Origin: Pectobacterium aquaticum
Lineage (GTDB): Bacteria; Pseudomonadota; Gammaproteobacteria; Enterobacterales; Enterobacteriaceae
Length of the DNA stretch: 64,000 nucleotides
Direction: 5' to 3'
Assembly: GCF_003382565.3 (NCBI RefSeq)
Contig: NZ_CP086253.1
Location: 3,100,001-3,164,000 of the forward strand
This document shows positions 33,498 through 43,309 of the stretch, piece by piece (positions within the stretch are counted from its first letter, which is position 1; every line of letters starts with the position of its first letter). The notes beneath the pieces were generated by a model. The model ran no database searches. It was not told where the DNA came from and saw nothing but the letters and a program-made list of their open reading frames with translations. The translations under genes were made by a program, and so were the position numbers.

Positions 33498-34625
33498 GTG
33501 TCTTGCCCAGTCATAGAACTCGCTCAACTGTTAATTAAACGCCCTTCCCTCAGCCCGAATGACGAGGGTTGCCAGGCGCTCATGATTGAACGCCTGACGG
33601 CGATTGGCTTTACCGTCGAAGCGATGGATTTTGGCGATACCCAGAATTTCTGGGCATGGCGCGGCACGGGGAAAACGCTGGCCTTCGCCGGACACACCGA
33701 TGTGGTTCCCAGCGGTGATGAAAGCCACTGGCAGCATCCACCGTTTGAACCCATCATTCGTGACGGCATGCTGTATGGTCGTGGCGCGGCGGACATGAAA
33801 GGTTCACTGGCTGCAATGGTAATTGCCGCCGAGCGTTTTGTCGCCACCCATCCTAATCATCAAGGGCGTCTGGCGTTCCTAATTACCTCGGACGAAGAAG
33901 CCAGCGCCGTTAACGGCACCGTAAAAGTGGTTGAGGCGCTGATGGCACGCAACGAGCGGCTGGACTACTGTCTGGTCGGCGAGCCGTCCAGTACGCATGT
34001 TGTAGGCGATGTGGTAAAAAACGGCCGTCGTGGTTCTATCACCGCGAATCTGCGTGTACACGGCGTGCAAGGGCACGTTGCCTACCCTCATCTGGCGGAC
34101 AACCCCTTTCACCGTGCAGTACCGGCGCTTAACGAACTGATCGCCACCGAGTGGGATCAGGGCAACGACTTCTTCCCACCGACCACGATGCAAATCGCCA
34201 ATATCCAGGCAGGTACCGGCAGCAATAACGTCATCCCCGGCGAGTTATTTGTGCAGTTCAATTTCCGCTTCAGCACCGAATTGACGGATGTCTTAATCCA
34301 GCAGCGCGTGGCGGAATTACTGGATCGCCACCAGCTTAATTACACCATCGACTGGACGCTCTCCGGCCAGCCATTCCTGACCGCACGCGGCGAACTGGTC
34401 GATGCCGTAGTGAATGCCGTCAAACATTACAACGAGGTTACGCCAGAGTTGCTGACCACCGGCGGCACTTCAGATGGCCGTTTCATTGCCCGCATGGGCG
34501 CACAGGTCGTTGAACTGGGCCCCGTCAATGCCACGATCCACAAAGTCGATGAATGCGTCAGCGCAGCAGACCTACAGCTACTGAGCCGCATGTATCAGCG
34601 CATTATGGAGCAGCTCATCGCATGA
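33498..34625 (+). CDS. dapE: Succinyl-diaminopimelate desuccinylase
   Basis: 375 residues, equal to E. coli DapE, from GTG 33498 (MSCPVIELAQLLIKRPSLSP). A M20-family zinc hydrolase in lysine/meso-diaminopimelate synthesis. Metal ligands and catalytic residues: His66-Asp68 (GHTD), Asp99 (GAADMKG), Glu133-Glu134 (SDEEAS) and the distal His in NATIHKVDE. The substrate-recognition segment TGGTSDGRF is present. An ATG upstream at 33429 lies inside yffB and is rejected. The TGA overlaps the next gene (ATGATGA). Confidence 0.96.
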   Translation: MSCPVIELAQLLIKRPSLSPNDEGCQALMIERLTAIGFTVEAMDFGDTQNFWAWRGTGKTLAFAGHTDVVPSGDESHWQHPPFEPIIRDGMLYGRGAADMKGSLAAMVIAAERFVATHPNHQGRLAFLITSDEEASAVNGTVKVVEALMARNERLDYCLVGEPSSTHVVGDVVKNGRRGSITANLRVHGVQGHVAYPHLADNPFHRAVPALNELIATEWDQGNDFFPPTTMQIANIQAGTGSNNVIPGELFVQFNFRFSTELTDVLIQQRVAELLDRHQLNYTIDWTLSGQPFLTARGELVDAVVNAVKHYNEVTPELLTTGGTSDGRFIARMGAQVVELGPVNATIHKVDECVSAADLQLLSRMYQRIMEQLIA

Positions 34626-35296
34626 TGACGCCAGCTACGTTAACCGGTAAAAGCGACCAGCATCTGGTCGCTTTACACGGTCATCATCGTCTTCAGCCGG
34701 AGGCGGTAACCGCGTTTCTGGCGTTACAGCAGGCGGCAAAAACGGCGGGATTTAACCTACAGCCCGCCAGCACGTTTCGTGATTTTGAGCGCCAGCGGCA
34801 GATCTGGAATAGCAAATTTCGCGGCGAGCGTCCCGTTATGGATGCCAACAGCCAGCCGCTGGACGTATTATCTCTGGGCGAAGGCGAGCGCTGTGAAGCG
34901 ATTCTGCGCTGGTCCGCGATGCCCGGATCTAGCCGCCACCATTGGGGCAGCGATCTCGATATCTACGATCCCGATTTATTACCCGCAGGCCATTCGCTCC
35001 AGTTGGAGCCGTGGGAATATGAAGAAGGCGGTTACTTTGCTGCACTGAACGCGTGGCTGAGTGCGCACATGCATGAATACGGTTTTTATCGGCCTTATGC
35101 GCACGATCTCGGTGGTGTCGCAGCCGAACTCTGGCATATCAGCTATTATCCACTAGCACAGTATGCGGAAGAACAGCTTACACCCGACCTCATTCTTGCC
35201 GCCTGGCAAAATGAAGACATTGCCGGCTACCACTGGCTTTGCCAGAACTTGCCGCAACTGTTTACCCGTTATATTCATAATGTTGATGAGGCGTAA
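34622..35296 (+). CDS. M15-family peptidase (VanY/D-Ala-D-Ala carboxypeptidase-like)
   Basis: 224 residues from ATG 34622, overlapping the dapE stop. The peptidase M15 core is visible: TFRDFERQRQIWNSKF, the zinc motif SSRHHWGSDLDI (SxHxxGxAxD type, about residues 100-111) and the second site AELWHISY (ExxH, about 165-172). There is no signal peptide, so it is predicted cytoplasmic, which is odd for a cell-wall peptidase; a role on peptidoglycan precursors or recycled peptides is inferred from coupling to dapE. E. coli K-12 has no gene at this position between dapE and ypfN. Confidence 0.85.
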   Translation: MMTPATLTGKSDQHLVALHGHHRLQPEAVTAFLALQQAAKTAGFNLQPASTFRDFERQRQIWNSKFRGERPVMDANSQPLDVLSLGEGERCEAILRWSAMPGSSRHHWGSDLDIYDPDLLPAGHSLQLEPWEYEEGGYFAALNAWLSAHMHEYGFYRPYAHDLGGVAAELWHISYYPLAQYAEEQLTPDLILAAWQNEDIAGYHWLCQNLPQLFTRYIHNVDEA

Positions 35297-35298
35297 CC

Positions 35299-35493
35299 AT
35301 GGCATGGCTGGCTGATTATTGGTGGATAATTCTGATTGTCCTGATAGGCATGCTGATTAACGGCATCAAAGAATTGCGCAACGTTGACCATACGCGTTTT
35401 CTGCTCAACAAACCGAAATTGCCCCCGCACCGTGACAACAACGACAAGTGGGACAAGGAAGAAGACGAAGACTGGCCGAAGAAAAAACCCTGA
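35299..35493 (+). CDS. ypfN: YpfN small membrane protein (UPF0370)
   Basis: 64 residues. One N-terminal TM helix (LADYWWIILIVLIGMLING) followed by a charged tail that ends DWPKKKP. It matches E. coli YpfN; function unknown. It is two bases after the peptidase stop, so dapE, the peptidase and ypfN are one operon. A 9-bp inverted repeat (CAAACCGCC...GGCGGTTTG, 35507-35551) follows. Confidence 0.92.
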   Translation: MAWLADYWWIILIVLIGMLINGIKELRNVDHTRFLLNKPKLPPHRDNNDKWDKEEDEDWPKKKP

Positions 35494-35585
35494 CACCTAT
35501 CATCGTCAAACCGCCTGCACGCGAGCTAAGCCCCGCGCGGCGGGCGGTTTGGATGCTTACACTTTCATTAAAACGCTCTCATCAG

Positions 35586-37256
35586 CTAAAACGTTTCCCA
35601 ATTCGCATTCGATGACCCAGCATGAGCGGGTTTAGGTAACAGTGATTTTGGTAATGCAGCAAGCGAAGGTACGCTCTCGGCACGATGTTCCTGCGCTGCG
35701 GCTTGATCAAGCTTGAACACCGCCACCGCATTCTGTAAATATCTGGCTTGCTCTTCCAATGCCGCCGCAGCAGACGCGGATTCTTCTACCAGCGAGGCGT
35801 TTTGCTGAGTGACACGATCCATTTCATTGACCGCCTGACCAACCTGCTCGATCCCGCGGCTTTGCTCATCGGATGCCGACGCGATTTCCCCCATAATATC
35901 CGTCACCCGACTCACAGCCCCAACGATTTCTTTCATCGTGTCACCCGCGTCTTTCACCTGCAAAGAGCCGATATTGGTGCGGCTAACCGAATCATCAATC
36001 AGCGATTTGATCTCTTTGGCAGCCTGAGCACTGCGCTGCGCCAGCGTTCGTACTTCACCCGCCACCACGGCAAAGCCTCGCCCTTGCTCCCCGGCACGCG
36101 CCGCCTCTACTGCTGCATTCAGCGCCAGAATATTGGTTTGGAAGGCGATGCTATCAATCACGCTGGTGATGTGGGCGATTTTTTGTGAACTGTCGGCTAT
36201 CTCATTCATCGTTTTCACAACATTATCGACGACGGTACCGCCTTTATTAGCCGTTTCCGACGCATTTCTTGCCAACAGCGTGGCATGACGCGCGTTGTCT
36301 GAGTTCTGCTTCACCGTTGAGGTCAGTTGCTCCATGCTAGCCGCCGTTTCCTGTAGCGATGCGGCCTGCTGCTCCGTGCGCGAAGACAGATCGTTACTGC
36401 CCACCGAAATTTCGCTGGCCCCAGCGTGGATGGAGTGGGAACTATCACGCACCAGACTCACGGTACGGATTAATGACTGCTGCATATGATGTAGCCCCGC
36501 CGCAAGCTGGCTCATCTCATTGCGCCCAGTAGCATCAATAGGATGTGTCAGATTGCCCTCGGCAATCGCACTGATATGCCGCATGAGCGTACGCAGCGGG
36601 TGCAAAAGAATACGCTGCAACCCGATCCAACTGAGGATAATTACCAGCACCACGACCACAGAGAGTGCACCAAGAAGCCACAGCATCGTTTCAAATGCCG
36701 CGTGGTTTTCCTGTAGCCCGTCATCCGACAACTGGTTTTGCGCCGCTCGCCACGTAATATAGGCGTCCTGCATGGCCACGTTAAGCGGCGTCGCACCGCT
36801 ACTCAATTTCATCGCCGCCCCCGCTAAGCCACCGGAAAGCGAATCAACGATATCATTCAGTAGCTTGTCGTAAGCGGTATAGCTCGCCTCAAGTTTTTTG
36901 GATAATGCTTCATCCAACCCAGGTGTATTAGGCAGAGACAAATAGTGTTTATAACTACTCTCTGAGGCGGCCAAGTGAGATTTGGCTTGCTGTAAAAGAG
37001 CCTGCATAGCCTCTTTATCCGCATTCCCCATCATCATGTTTTGTATAATAGAACCGATAGCGATGCGCGTCTGATTCATCATAATCCATGCATCGGTAAA
37101 TGCAGCTACATTCTGGTTAGAGCGTTGGGAGACAAGGAATCCTTCTCTGTCGTTAATCAGTGCCCGAACGGATAGCGCACCGGTTAAAAATTGAGATATC
37201 CCCAAGACAAACAGTAAAATAACAAGGATGGTAATGACTCGAATACGTTTAAACAT
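35586..37256 (-). CDS. Methyl-accepting chemotaxis protein
   Basis: 556 residues. TM1 at about 7-29, a four-helix-bundle periplasmic sensor (30-188), TM2 at about 189-211, HAMP (about 212-265) and the signalling hairpin, with the invariant tip sequence ALNAAVEAARAGEQGRGFAV at about 378-397. It ends in the CheR/CheB-binding pentapeptide NWETF, identical to E. coli Tar/Tsr, so it should be methylated efficiently. The ligand is unknown. It is monocistronic and lies among housekeeping genes. The 349-bp AT-rich upstream spacer (37257-37605) shows no clear sigma-28 promoter. Confidence 0.93.
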   Translation of the reverse strand: MFKRIRVITILVILLFVLGISQFLTGALSVRALINDREGFLVSQRSNQNVAAFTDAWIMMNQTRIAIGSIIQNMMMGNADKEAMQALLQQAKSHLAASESSYKHYLSLPNTPGLDEALSKKLEASYTAYDKLLNDIVDSLSGGLAGAAMKLSSGATPLNVAMQDAYITWRAAQNQLSDDGLQENHAAFETMLWLLGALSVVVVLVIILSWIGLQRILLHPLRTLMRHISAIAEGNLTHPIDATGRNEMSQLAAGLHHMQQSLIRTVSLVRDSSHSIHAGASEISVGSNDLSSRTEQQAASLQETAASMEQLTSTVKQNSDNARHATLLARNASETANKGGTVVDNVVKTMNEIADSSQKIAHITSVIDSIAFQTNILALNAAVEAARAGEQGRGFAVVAGEVRTLAQRSAQAAKEIKSLIDDSVSRTNIGSLQVKDAGDTMKEIVGAVSRVTDIMGEIASASDEQSRGIEQVGQAVNEMDRVTQQNASLVEESASAAAALEEQARYLQNAVAVFKLDQAAAQEHRAESVPSLAALPKSLLPKPAHAGSSNANWETF

Positions 37257-37605
37257 GGCACACCCTCTTTTTCCATAAGGATGCGATATTTATATCCGAA
37301 AAAAGAAGGGAAATATTGAACACTCAACACAAATAAAAACATTGCCTATATTATTTAACACCCCGATATGGACTATATTATTTTTCATATGGATAAATTC
37401 TCATTCCTAAAAATATAAGATCAACCTTGAATAGAGAAGTAAAGAATCGAGCAATAAGATAATCTGATGAAATAAAAGATAATTCGAGCCGCATGATAAA
37501 ACGTGAACAGATGTTGGTCCTTTAAATGTCCTGTAATGACCCTGCATTTAAGGGAAACCAATGCACATGCAGCTTGAAGTATGACGGGGATAGCGGGATA
37601 GATTT

Positions 37606-38223
37606 TTATTTGAGGTAGGCTAACGCCTGTTTCAACATCCTTTCATCAATGCCGTGCCCAACAGCGGGGGCAACATCCAGCGTAAACGACGTCCCCAGTT
37701 CCTGAAAACGCTGAGCGGCAGCGTGAGCATGTCCAACCACAATCACACCGTCCGCTTCACCGTGAATCAGGTGCACCGCGACATCGGCAAATGCCTTTTC
37801 TGGCAACACAGCAAAGCGACCGCTGAACGCGATAATGTGCCCAGCCAGCAAGGATTCAGACTTCAACGCCTCCAGTGACATAATGCTGCCCTGTGAGAAG
37901 CCCACCAGCACGGTGTGTTCCGCACTCATGCCGCTTTGCCCCTGCCAGTGACGTACCGTCTCGATAAAACGCGGCAGATTCGCCTCAATACGGGAGAAAC
38001 GATTCTCTTCCGTGATTCCCTGAACAGAGAACCACTGCCGCCCGTCACCATAGCCGCTGCTGAACGGTCCAGCAATGCTGATCACCATCGCCTGCGGCAA
38101 TGCGGCGGCAAAATAGCGCCCAATCTGTGCCATGCCTGCGGCGGTATCGCCCACGCCATGAAACAGCAAGATTAACCGATTTGCTTCCGAAGGCTGCTGA
38201 ACAACAACATAATCTTGATTCAC
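37606..38223 (-). CDS. ypfH: Carboxylesterase/alpha-beta hydrolase YpfH
   Basis: 205 residues from GTG 38223, with AGGAGAG upstream. Alpha/beta hydrolase of the phospholipase/carboxylesterase family: oxyanion segment FHGVGDTAAGM, nucleophile GFSQGSIMS (GxSxG, Ser near 117), Asp in HGEADGVIVV and His in VGHGID. E. coli YpfH is a broad esterase of 232 residues; this copy lacks the roughly 27-residue C-terminal extension. It sits near tmcA, as in E. coli. Confidence 0.92.
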   Translation of the reverse strand: MNQDYVVVQQPSEANRLILLFHGVGDTAAGMAQIGRYFAAALPQAMVISIAGPFSSGYGDGRQWFSVQGITEENRFSRIEANLPRFIETVRHWQGQSGMSAEHTVLVGFSQGSIMSLEALKSESLLAGHIIAFSGRFAVLPEKAFADVAVHLIHGEADGVIVVGHAHAAAQRFQELGTSFTLDVAPAVGHGIDERMLKQALAYLK

Positions 38224-38387
38224 GTTTCTCTCCTGAAGGCATGCGCCGAAGGCGTCACCTGCCAATATTCGTCATAAGGTACGGTTAATCCTCACTATAC
38301 GCCGTGCACCAACAGGAGAAATCGGGAATTACTGAACGAGATGTTCCATTTTTTGCAACGACAGACAGAGATGCTCGCCCCTCCCTG

Positions 38388-38615
38388 TCAATGCGGTTTG
38401 ATAATACGGATCGTTGAGGCCGGATCGTTCACCAGACAGCGTGTTGGACGCACAGGCCGTTTAACCAGTTCGCCGCCGCAGTTCGGGCAGGCGTGGTGAA
38501 AGACAGAATCGGCACAGTCAGGACAGAACGTACACTCATAGGAACAGATATATGTTTCAGCATCCGGCGGCAAATCACAATCGCAGTGCTCACAGTTGGG
38601 GCGTAATTCCAGCAT
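38388..38615 (-). CDS. DUF1272 zinc-ribbon-like protein
   Basis: 75 residues. Begins MLELRPNCEHCDCDLPP and contains four Cys pairs (CEHC, CSYEC, CPDC, CPNC) that should bind zinc; it matches the DUF1272 family, whose role is unknown. It lies between ypfH and tmcA on the same strand. Confidence 0.88.
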   Translation of the reverse strand: MLELRPNCEHCDCDLPPDAETYICSYECTFCPDCADSVFHHACPNCGGELVKRPVRPTRCLVNDPASTIRIIKPH

Positions 38616-38662
38616 TGGCTTATCCTGAAAGGCACAGAGTGAATCTTACAACTTATCAGATT

Positions 38663-40708
38663 TCACAAAATTTGGGAAACCCATCTACGGCACCGTTGCG
38701 CATCGAGATCGAGCAGCGCAGCGGCGGCCTCTTCTCGCCAACGCCTCAGGAGCATTTTTTTACCAGTCAGCCCCAGCGTCGTGGCTATCTGCTCGCTTTC
38801 ACTCGGCTTTTCCGCCAGCAGGCGTAACGAAGGCAGTGGCAATGCAGTGTGACTCAACAGGCGGCAAAGCGCAGCGAAGCTGGCCTCCATCGGCCGATGC
38901 GCAAACGCAAACCCCGCCAGCTCACGCCAGTCGTCTTCATCCAACTCGGTATTTTCTGTCTGCGGCAGCGCAAGGTTCAGCGGAATCAGGCGCTGTAACC
39001 AAAACCAGTCACGCGCCAATTGCTGGCTTCCCTGCTGCGCCAGACGCTGTCCCGCTTCACTCAACGGCAGTATCGCCATCGCGCTGTAACAGCCGCTGCT
39101 GGCTTCAAGATGGCTACCGATACGCACCAGTTGAAACCCACACGACTGCCAGAATGCCCACAGGTCTGGCTGATAGCCAAAGCTAACCGACAGGTAATCC
39201 AGCGCCTGTCGCTGTGCCTCACGTATCTGTTCAGCAATTAACGCGCGACCAATCCCCTGTCGGCGATATGCCGATGCCACCGCAATCCGGCTCACGCGGC
39301 GAGCACGTAGCGTTGGTGCATACCATAGCCCGGCGTGTGCCGCCAGCGACTGCGCCACCAGATTACCGCGCGGTCGCCGCCGTCCGGCCCACACCTCATG
39401 CGCCAGTGAGGCAGACAGTCCGCCTTCCTCCACTAACCACAGCACGCCACACATCTCGCCCGCCATCTGTGCGCTGGCAATATGCATGCCCGGCGCATCC
39501 ATCAGACGGCGCAGATCCAGCGGCGAGGTACGGTAATGCGCACTGCACAAGAGCGCGTAGCACCACGTCAGGCGGTCAGGATGTGCCAGCCAGTCGTCAG
39601 CGCGTTCGATTCGACTTTCCAACGCAGAAGAGGGAATAGGTCGATCGGGCGGCTGCGGGGAATGAAACGCTTCGGGTTCGTTAAATAACAATGCCTGATC
39701 CAACACCCGCTCCAGTGGATCATTCGCGGCCCAGCGCAAAGGATCGTCCAGCGTAAATGCCCGCCACTGCGGCAACGTCGCACAAAATTTCAGCAGAAAT
39801 CCCCGTCCAGTACCTTCATACCCCTGCACCGTCGTGGTCATCAGAATGCGGGGAAAATACCGTAACAGCGCGGAAAGCACGGAAGACGGAATCGTCGCCG
39901 CTTCATCAATTAACAGCCAGTCGACATTGGGATCGCCATGAAGGCGGCAGTGTGTCAGCAGCGCATCAGGTGCCCAGAACTGCGTCTCGGTACGTGCGTG
40001 CTGTTGCAGAATCTCCGCCGCGGCACGGGAAGGTGCGGTAATCCAGCAGGCTCCCCGACTCCGCTGAGTCAGCATTCCCGCCAGCGCTGATTTCCCCCGC
40101 CCGCGCGGTGCGGTAATAACAAACACACCAGATTCTGCGGCATTCAGCTCATGCAGAATCTGCTGCTGTTGCGCTGTCGGTTCGCCGTTCGCAGGCTGCC
40201 AGTCCGATCGCGCGGCCAGTGGCCGAATCACGAATGCCCAGCCCTGCTGCCAGAGCACCACGTCCTCATCGGCCAGTAGCTGGCGCTGAAAATGCTGAAT
40301 AAAGTGCGGGGTAGCAATCGGCTTTTCTTGTTCGCTCCAGCGCAGGCTGTCTTCATCCGGCTGCGTCGGCCATGCCTGCCACGACGGCACCAGCATAATC
40401 AGCCAGCTACCGGCCTGTAGCGTACCTGACAGCATCGCCAACGCGTCGACATCCACGCCGCTGCGTGCATCAAACACCGCGTGAAGAAACTCCCTCCCCA
40501 GCAGCGTCCGCACTCGACTGGCTGGCAGTGCGGTGACGGAATCAGGTGCGGATTCGCTAACCCACAGCCAGTCGCCGGACAATTGGCCACTGAGCGCCAA
40601 CGCCTGCTCTTCACACCAGTTCGCTTCACCGCTCAGCACCAGCAATCGCCGGACGCCATAGCGCTGCTGCTGGCGCTGGCTGTGGAGAAAATCATGCAAC
40701 ATCATCAC
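38663..40708 (-). CDS. tmcA: tRNA(Met) cytidine acetyltransferase TmcA
   Basis: 681 residues. Makes N4-acetylcytidine at the wobble base of elongator tRNA-Met. An N-terminal DUF1726-type domain is followed by an ATPase/helicase module with Walker A APRGRGKSAL (about 199-208) and Walker B WLLIDEAATIP (about 270). The GNAT acetyltransferase domain has the acetyl-CoA loop YRRQGIGRAL (about 461-470), and a C-terminal tRNA-binding region follows. Full length, equivalent to E. coli YpfI. Confidence 0.95.
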   Translation of the reverse strand: MMMLHDFLHSQRQQQRYGVRRLLVLSGEANWCEEQALALSGQLSGDWLWVSESAPDSVTALPASRVRTLLGREFLHAVFDARSGVDVDALAMLSGTLQAGSWLIMLVPSWQAWPTQPDEDSLRWSEQEKPIATPHFIQHFQRQLLADEDVVLWQQGWAFVIRPLAARSDWQPANGEPTAQQQQILHELNAAESGVFVITAPRGRGKSALAGMLTQRSRGACWITAPSRAAAEILQQHARTETQFWAPDALLTHCRLHGDPNVDWLLIDEAATIPSSVLSALLRYFPRILMTTTVQGYEGTGRGFLLKFCATLPQWRAFTLDDPLRWAANDPLERVLDQALLFNEPEAFHSPQPPDRPIPSSALESRIERADDWLAHPDRLTWCYALLCSAHYRTSPLDLRRLMDAPGMHIASAQMAGEMCGVLWLVEEGGLSASLAHEVWAGRRRPRGNLVAQSLAAHAGLWYAPTLRARRVSRIAVASAYRRQGIGRALIAEQIREAQRQALDYLSVSFGYQPDLWAFWQSCGFQLVRIGSHLEASSGCYSAMAILPLSEAGQRLAQQGSQQLARDWFWLQRLIPLNLALPQTENTELDEDDWRELAGFAFAHRPMEASFAALCRLLSHTALPLPSLRLLAEKPSESEQIATTLGLTGKKMLLRRWREEAAAALLDLDAQRCRRWVSQIL

Positions 40709-40722
40709 ACGCGCCGAATCAA

Positions 40723-41175
40723 TCAGGTCTTGCCGATCAGCAGAGAAAGCAGCCCTGCGGCGATCAGCGGACCAACCGGAACGCCGCGAAACAGCGCCAC
40801 GCCCATGACCGTCCCCACCAGCAGCCCGGCCACCACAGAGGGCTGGTTACTCATCAGCGACACGCCGCGTCCGCCAAGCCAGGACACGACAACACCAATG
40901 AGGATCGCCAGCAGGGATTTCCAGTGCAGGAAGGAATGCATGACTTCACTGGCGGTAATTTTTCCGCTGGCAATCGGTGCCATCACACCAATCGTCAGAA
41001 TGACGATACCGATGCTCAGGCCGTATTTTTCTACCCACGGGAAATAGTTATTCAAAGGCGTGATGCGTATCGCCAGCAAAACCAGAATCGCCAGTGTGAC
41101 GGTCATGTTGTGGCTGATGATACCCAGCCCCGCTAGGACGAGCAGAATTAACAATGTCGGATCGAAATAAGCCAT
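40723..41175 (-). CDS. YeaL-type membrane protein (UPF0756)
   Basis: 150 residues from ATG 41175; an ATG at 41280 would add 35 residues not found in the family. Four TM helices, with the conserved blocks LLAIRITPLNNYFPWVEKYG, IGVMAPIASGKI and AGLLVGTVMGVALFRGVPVG. Function unknown. It is 14 bp upstream of tmcA on the same strand. In E. coli the homologue yeaL lies elsewhere, so this is a rearranged position. Confidence 0.92.
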   Translation of the reverse strand: MAYFDPTLLILLVLAGLGIISHNMTVTLAILVLLAIRITPLNNYFPWVEKYGLSIGIVILTIGVMAPIASGKITASEVMHSFLHWKSLLAILIGVVVSWLGGRGVSLMSNQPSVVAGLLVGTVMGVALFRGVPVGPLIAAGLLSLLIGKT

Positions 41176-41394
41176 GGATGTGAGTCTGTCGAAAGTCGTC
41201 GGGTTGCGCGTTAAGCAAACCGCGATGATAGCATTAATCGGGGTCAGGGGCAGGAGTCGAAATAAGGGGTAAGTCAGCAAATCATTCAGCCAGAAACGAG
41301 AAGAGAAAGGCTGCTTTTCGAGAGAAAAATAGATAAAACATTCAGGCCGTCAGCCTATCGCAGACTGGCGACCTGAACGTAAACGATTGCGCAG

Positions 41395-42108
41395 TTAGTC
41401 TAATTTTACGCCGATACGGTGCGCAACTTCTTCATACGCTTCAATCAAACCACCGAGGCTCTGACGGAAACGGTCTTTATCCATTTTGTTCAGCGTTTCT
41501 TTGTCCCACAGGCGGCTACCGTCTGGTGAGAACTCATCGCCCAGCACGATTTCACCTTTGAACAGACCGAACTCCAGCTTGAAATCGACCAGAATCAGCC
41601 CGGCGTCGCCAAACAGTTTGCTCAGCACGTCGTTCGCCTTGTAGCTCAGCTCTTTCATGCGAGCCAGATTCTCTTCATTCACCCAGCCGAACGTCTTGCA
41701 GTAAGATTCGTTCACCATCGGGTCATGCATCTCATCGTTTTTCAGGAACAGATCGAACAACGGCGGGTTCAGCTCGATGCCTTCTTCGATACCCAGACGT
41801 TTTACCAGCGATCCCGCCGCGCGGTTGCGCACGACACACTCGACCGGCACCATGTCCAGCTTTTTCACCAGCACTTCATTGTCAGACAGCAGGCTCACCA
41901 TTTGCGTTGGGATTCCAGCTTCTTCCAGTTTGCTCATGATGAAATGGTTGAATTTGTTATTCACCATTCCTTTACGGTCAAACTGCTCAATGCGTGCACC
42001 GTCTCCTGCTGATGTATCATTGCGGAACTCCAGCACCAGTAGATCGGGATCTTCGGTGGTGTAGACGGTTTTCGCCTTTCCACGATACAGCTCAGCTAGC
42101 TTTTGCAT
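41395..42108 (-). CDS. purC: SAICAR synthetase
   Basis: 237 residues. Joins aspartate to CAIR in de novo purine synthesis. It begins MQKLAELYRGKAKTVYTTED with the ATP-contact GKAKTVY and the signatures VECVVRNRAAGSLVKRLG and LVDFKLEFG. The upstream spacer contains GGCAACCGTTCGG on the minus strand (42164-42180 region), a poor match to the PurR operator, so purine repression is possible but not demonstrated. It follows dapA and bamC in the same direction, as in E. coli. Confidence 0.96.
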   Translation of the reverse strand: MQKLAELYRGKAKTVYTTEDPDLLVLEFRNDTSAGDGARIEQFDRKGMVNNKFNHFIMSKLEEAGIPTQMVSLLSDNEVLVKKLDMVPVECVVRNRAAGSLVKRLGIEEGIELNPPLFDLFLKNDEMHDPMVNESYCKTFGWVNEENLARMKELSYKANDVLSKLFGDAGLILVDFKLEFGLFKGEIVLGDEFSPDGSRLWDKETLNKMDKDRFRQSLGGLIEAYEEVAHRIGVKLD

Positions 42109-42217
42109 CTTTAATTACTCCACACAGTGAGGGTCAACAAGTACGACCCGATATTTAACGCTTCCCCGAACGGTTGCCGATAGCGCCCGTCAATTCGGGT
42201 AGAGATTGTTGAATGAA

Positions 42218-42245
42218 GAAGGGCCGGATAATCCGACCCTTGGTT
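42218..42245 (-). terminator. Probable terminator between bamC and purC
   Basis: On the minus strand AAGGGTCGGAT-T-ATCCGGCCCTT (one mismatched pair) followed by CTTCTTC. A modest T-run makes it a partial terminator at best. Confidence 0.5.
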
Positions 42246-42255
42246 TATTTATGCG

Positions 42256-43293
42256 TTATTTACTGAACGCCGCCTGGAATACGGCCACCAGTGCATCGTT
42301 CTGAGACTGGGTTAGCGTATGCCCTTTGGAGTCGATAAATTGCAGACTGCTGCGGTTATCTAAATCGCCGACCTGCAATTTGTAATCGCCGTTAGGCAGT
42401 TCAGGATTTTTCGCACCCAGGTCATCCCAGGTTCCGCCGCTCGGCGCACGATACGTCACGGAGACAGAACCCTGCGGACGGCTGCGATCGTTAACCTTCA
42501 TGCCGATTTTGTCCAACGCGACAGGCAGACGATCCCACACCACGGTATACGGGCCGCGCACAATCAACAGTGGCAGACCAGTGTCATCCGCCCCGCTCTG
42601 CACATCCAGCGAACCAATGGTGCGGTTTGCCAGTGCGTTTTCGCGTGCGGTTGCCTGAGAATCCAGACCATTGCTAAGCGCATTCAGCATCAAGCCGGTG
42701 TATCGCTGGGCCTGATCGCCCGCTGTCACCGGCTGACCGTTCAGCTGTAATCCCAGCAGTTTCACGACCAGTGCGACCTGATAACCCTGCTGCTGCACGG
42801 AAATCTGATAACGTCCTTGATACGGAACGTCTTCATCTTCACGCGGCCATGAGATCCAATCAGTCGTCAGCGTTTGGCTGGCATCCTGACGGCTGGCAAT
42901 GGTGAACGCTTTGTCTTGCAACACGCGGATAACCTGAGACCAGAGCTGGCTGTTTTGCGCGCTGTTTTCTAACAGCAGCGTTGCCGTATCTCCTGAAATC
43001 TGGGTACGGGAACCATTCAACAAAGCCAATGGCTGCACGGGAGGACGGATATCCAGCTCCTTGCCGACCGCACCATTCAGGGTAACTGGCGGTATATCAT
43101 AATCCCCGTTCTGCACCGGTAAAATCATCCCGGCAGGCGTATTCAGCGCGTGCAGCGCCGGTGCTTTCAGATAGGATTCATCGCCACTGACCTGACGCTT
43201 ATAGCGCTGATCGCTGGAACAAGCCGCCAGCAACATCACGAGTGATATGCCAACAACTTTCGCCACCATCGACTTTTGTAATGAATAACTCAT
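42256..43293 (-). CDS. bamC: Outer-membrane assembly lipoprotein BamC
   Basis: 345 residues. Accessory lipoprotein of the BAM beta-barrel assembly complex. Signal peptide and lipobox MLLAAC (Cys near 25) are followed by the conserved unstructured SSDQRYKRQVSGDESYL stretch that binds BamD, then two helix-grip domains. Equivalent to E. coli NlpB. It follows dapA with a 16-bp gap, so dapA and bamC are cotranscribed. Confidence 0.94.
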   Translation of the reverse strand: MSYSLQKSMVAKVVGISLVMLLAACSSDQRYKRQVSGDESYLKAPALHALNTPAGMILPVQNGDYDIPPVTLNGAVGKELDIRPPVQPLALLNGSRTQISGDTATLLLENSAQNSQLWSQVIRVLQDKAFTIASRQDASQTLTTDWISWPREDEDVPYQGRYQISVQQQGYQVALVVKLLGLQLNGQPVTAGDQAQRYTGLMLNALSNGLDSQATARENALANRTIGSLDVQSGADDTGLPLLIVRGPYTVVWDRLPVALDKIGMKVNDRSRPQGSVSVTYRAPSGGTWDDLGAKNPELPNGDYKLQVGDLDNRSSLQFIDSKGHTLTQSQNDALVAVFQAAFSK

Positions 43294-43309
43294 TAAATCT
43301 CCCTAACGA

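Noticed and set aside
37257..37330. Possible sigma-28 promoter upstream of the chemoreceptor
   Set aside because: TCAATATT and CGGATATA on the minus strand resemble TAAAGTTT and GCCGATAA only weakly; not enough to call.
42160..42185. PurR operator at purC
   Set aside because: GGCAACCGTTCGG matches only part of the PurR palindrome; mentioned in the purC entry but not annotated as a site.
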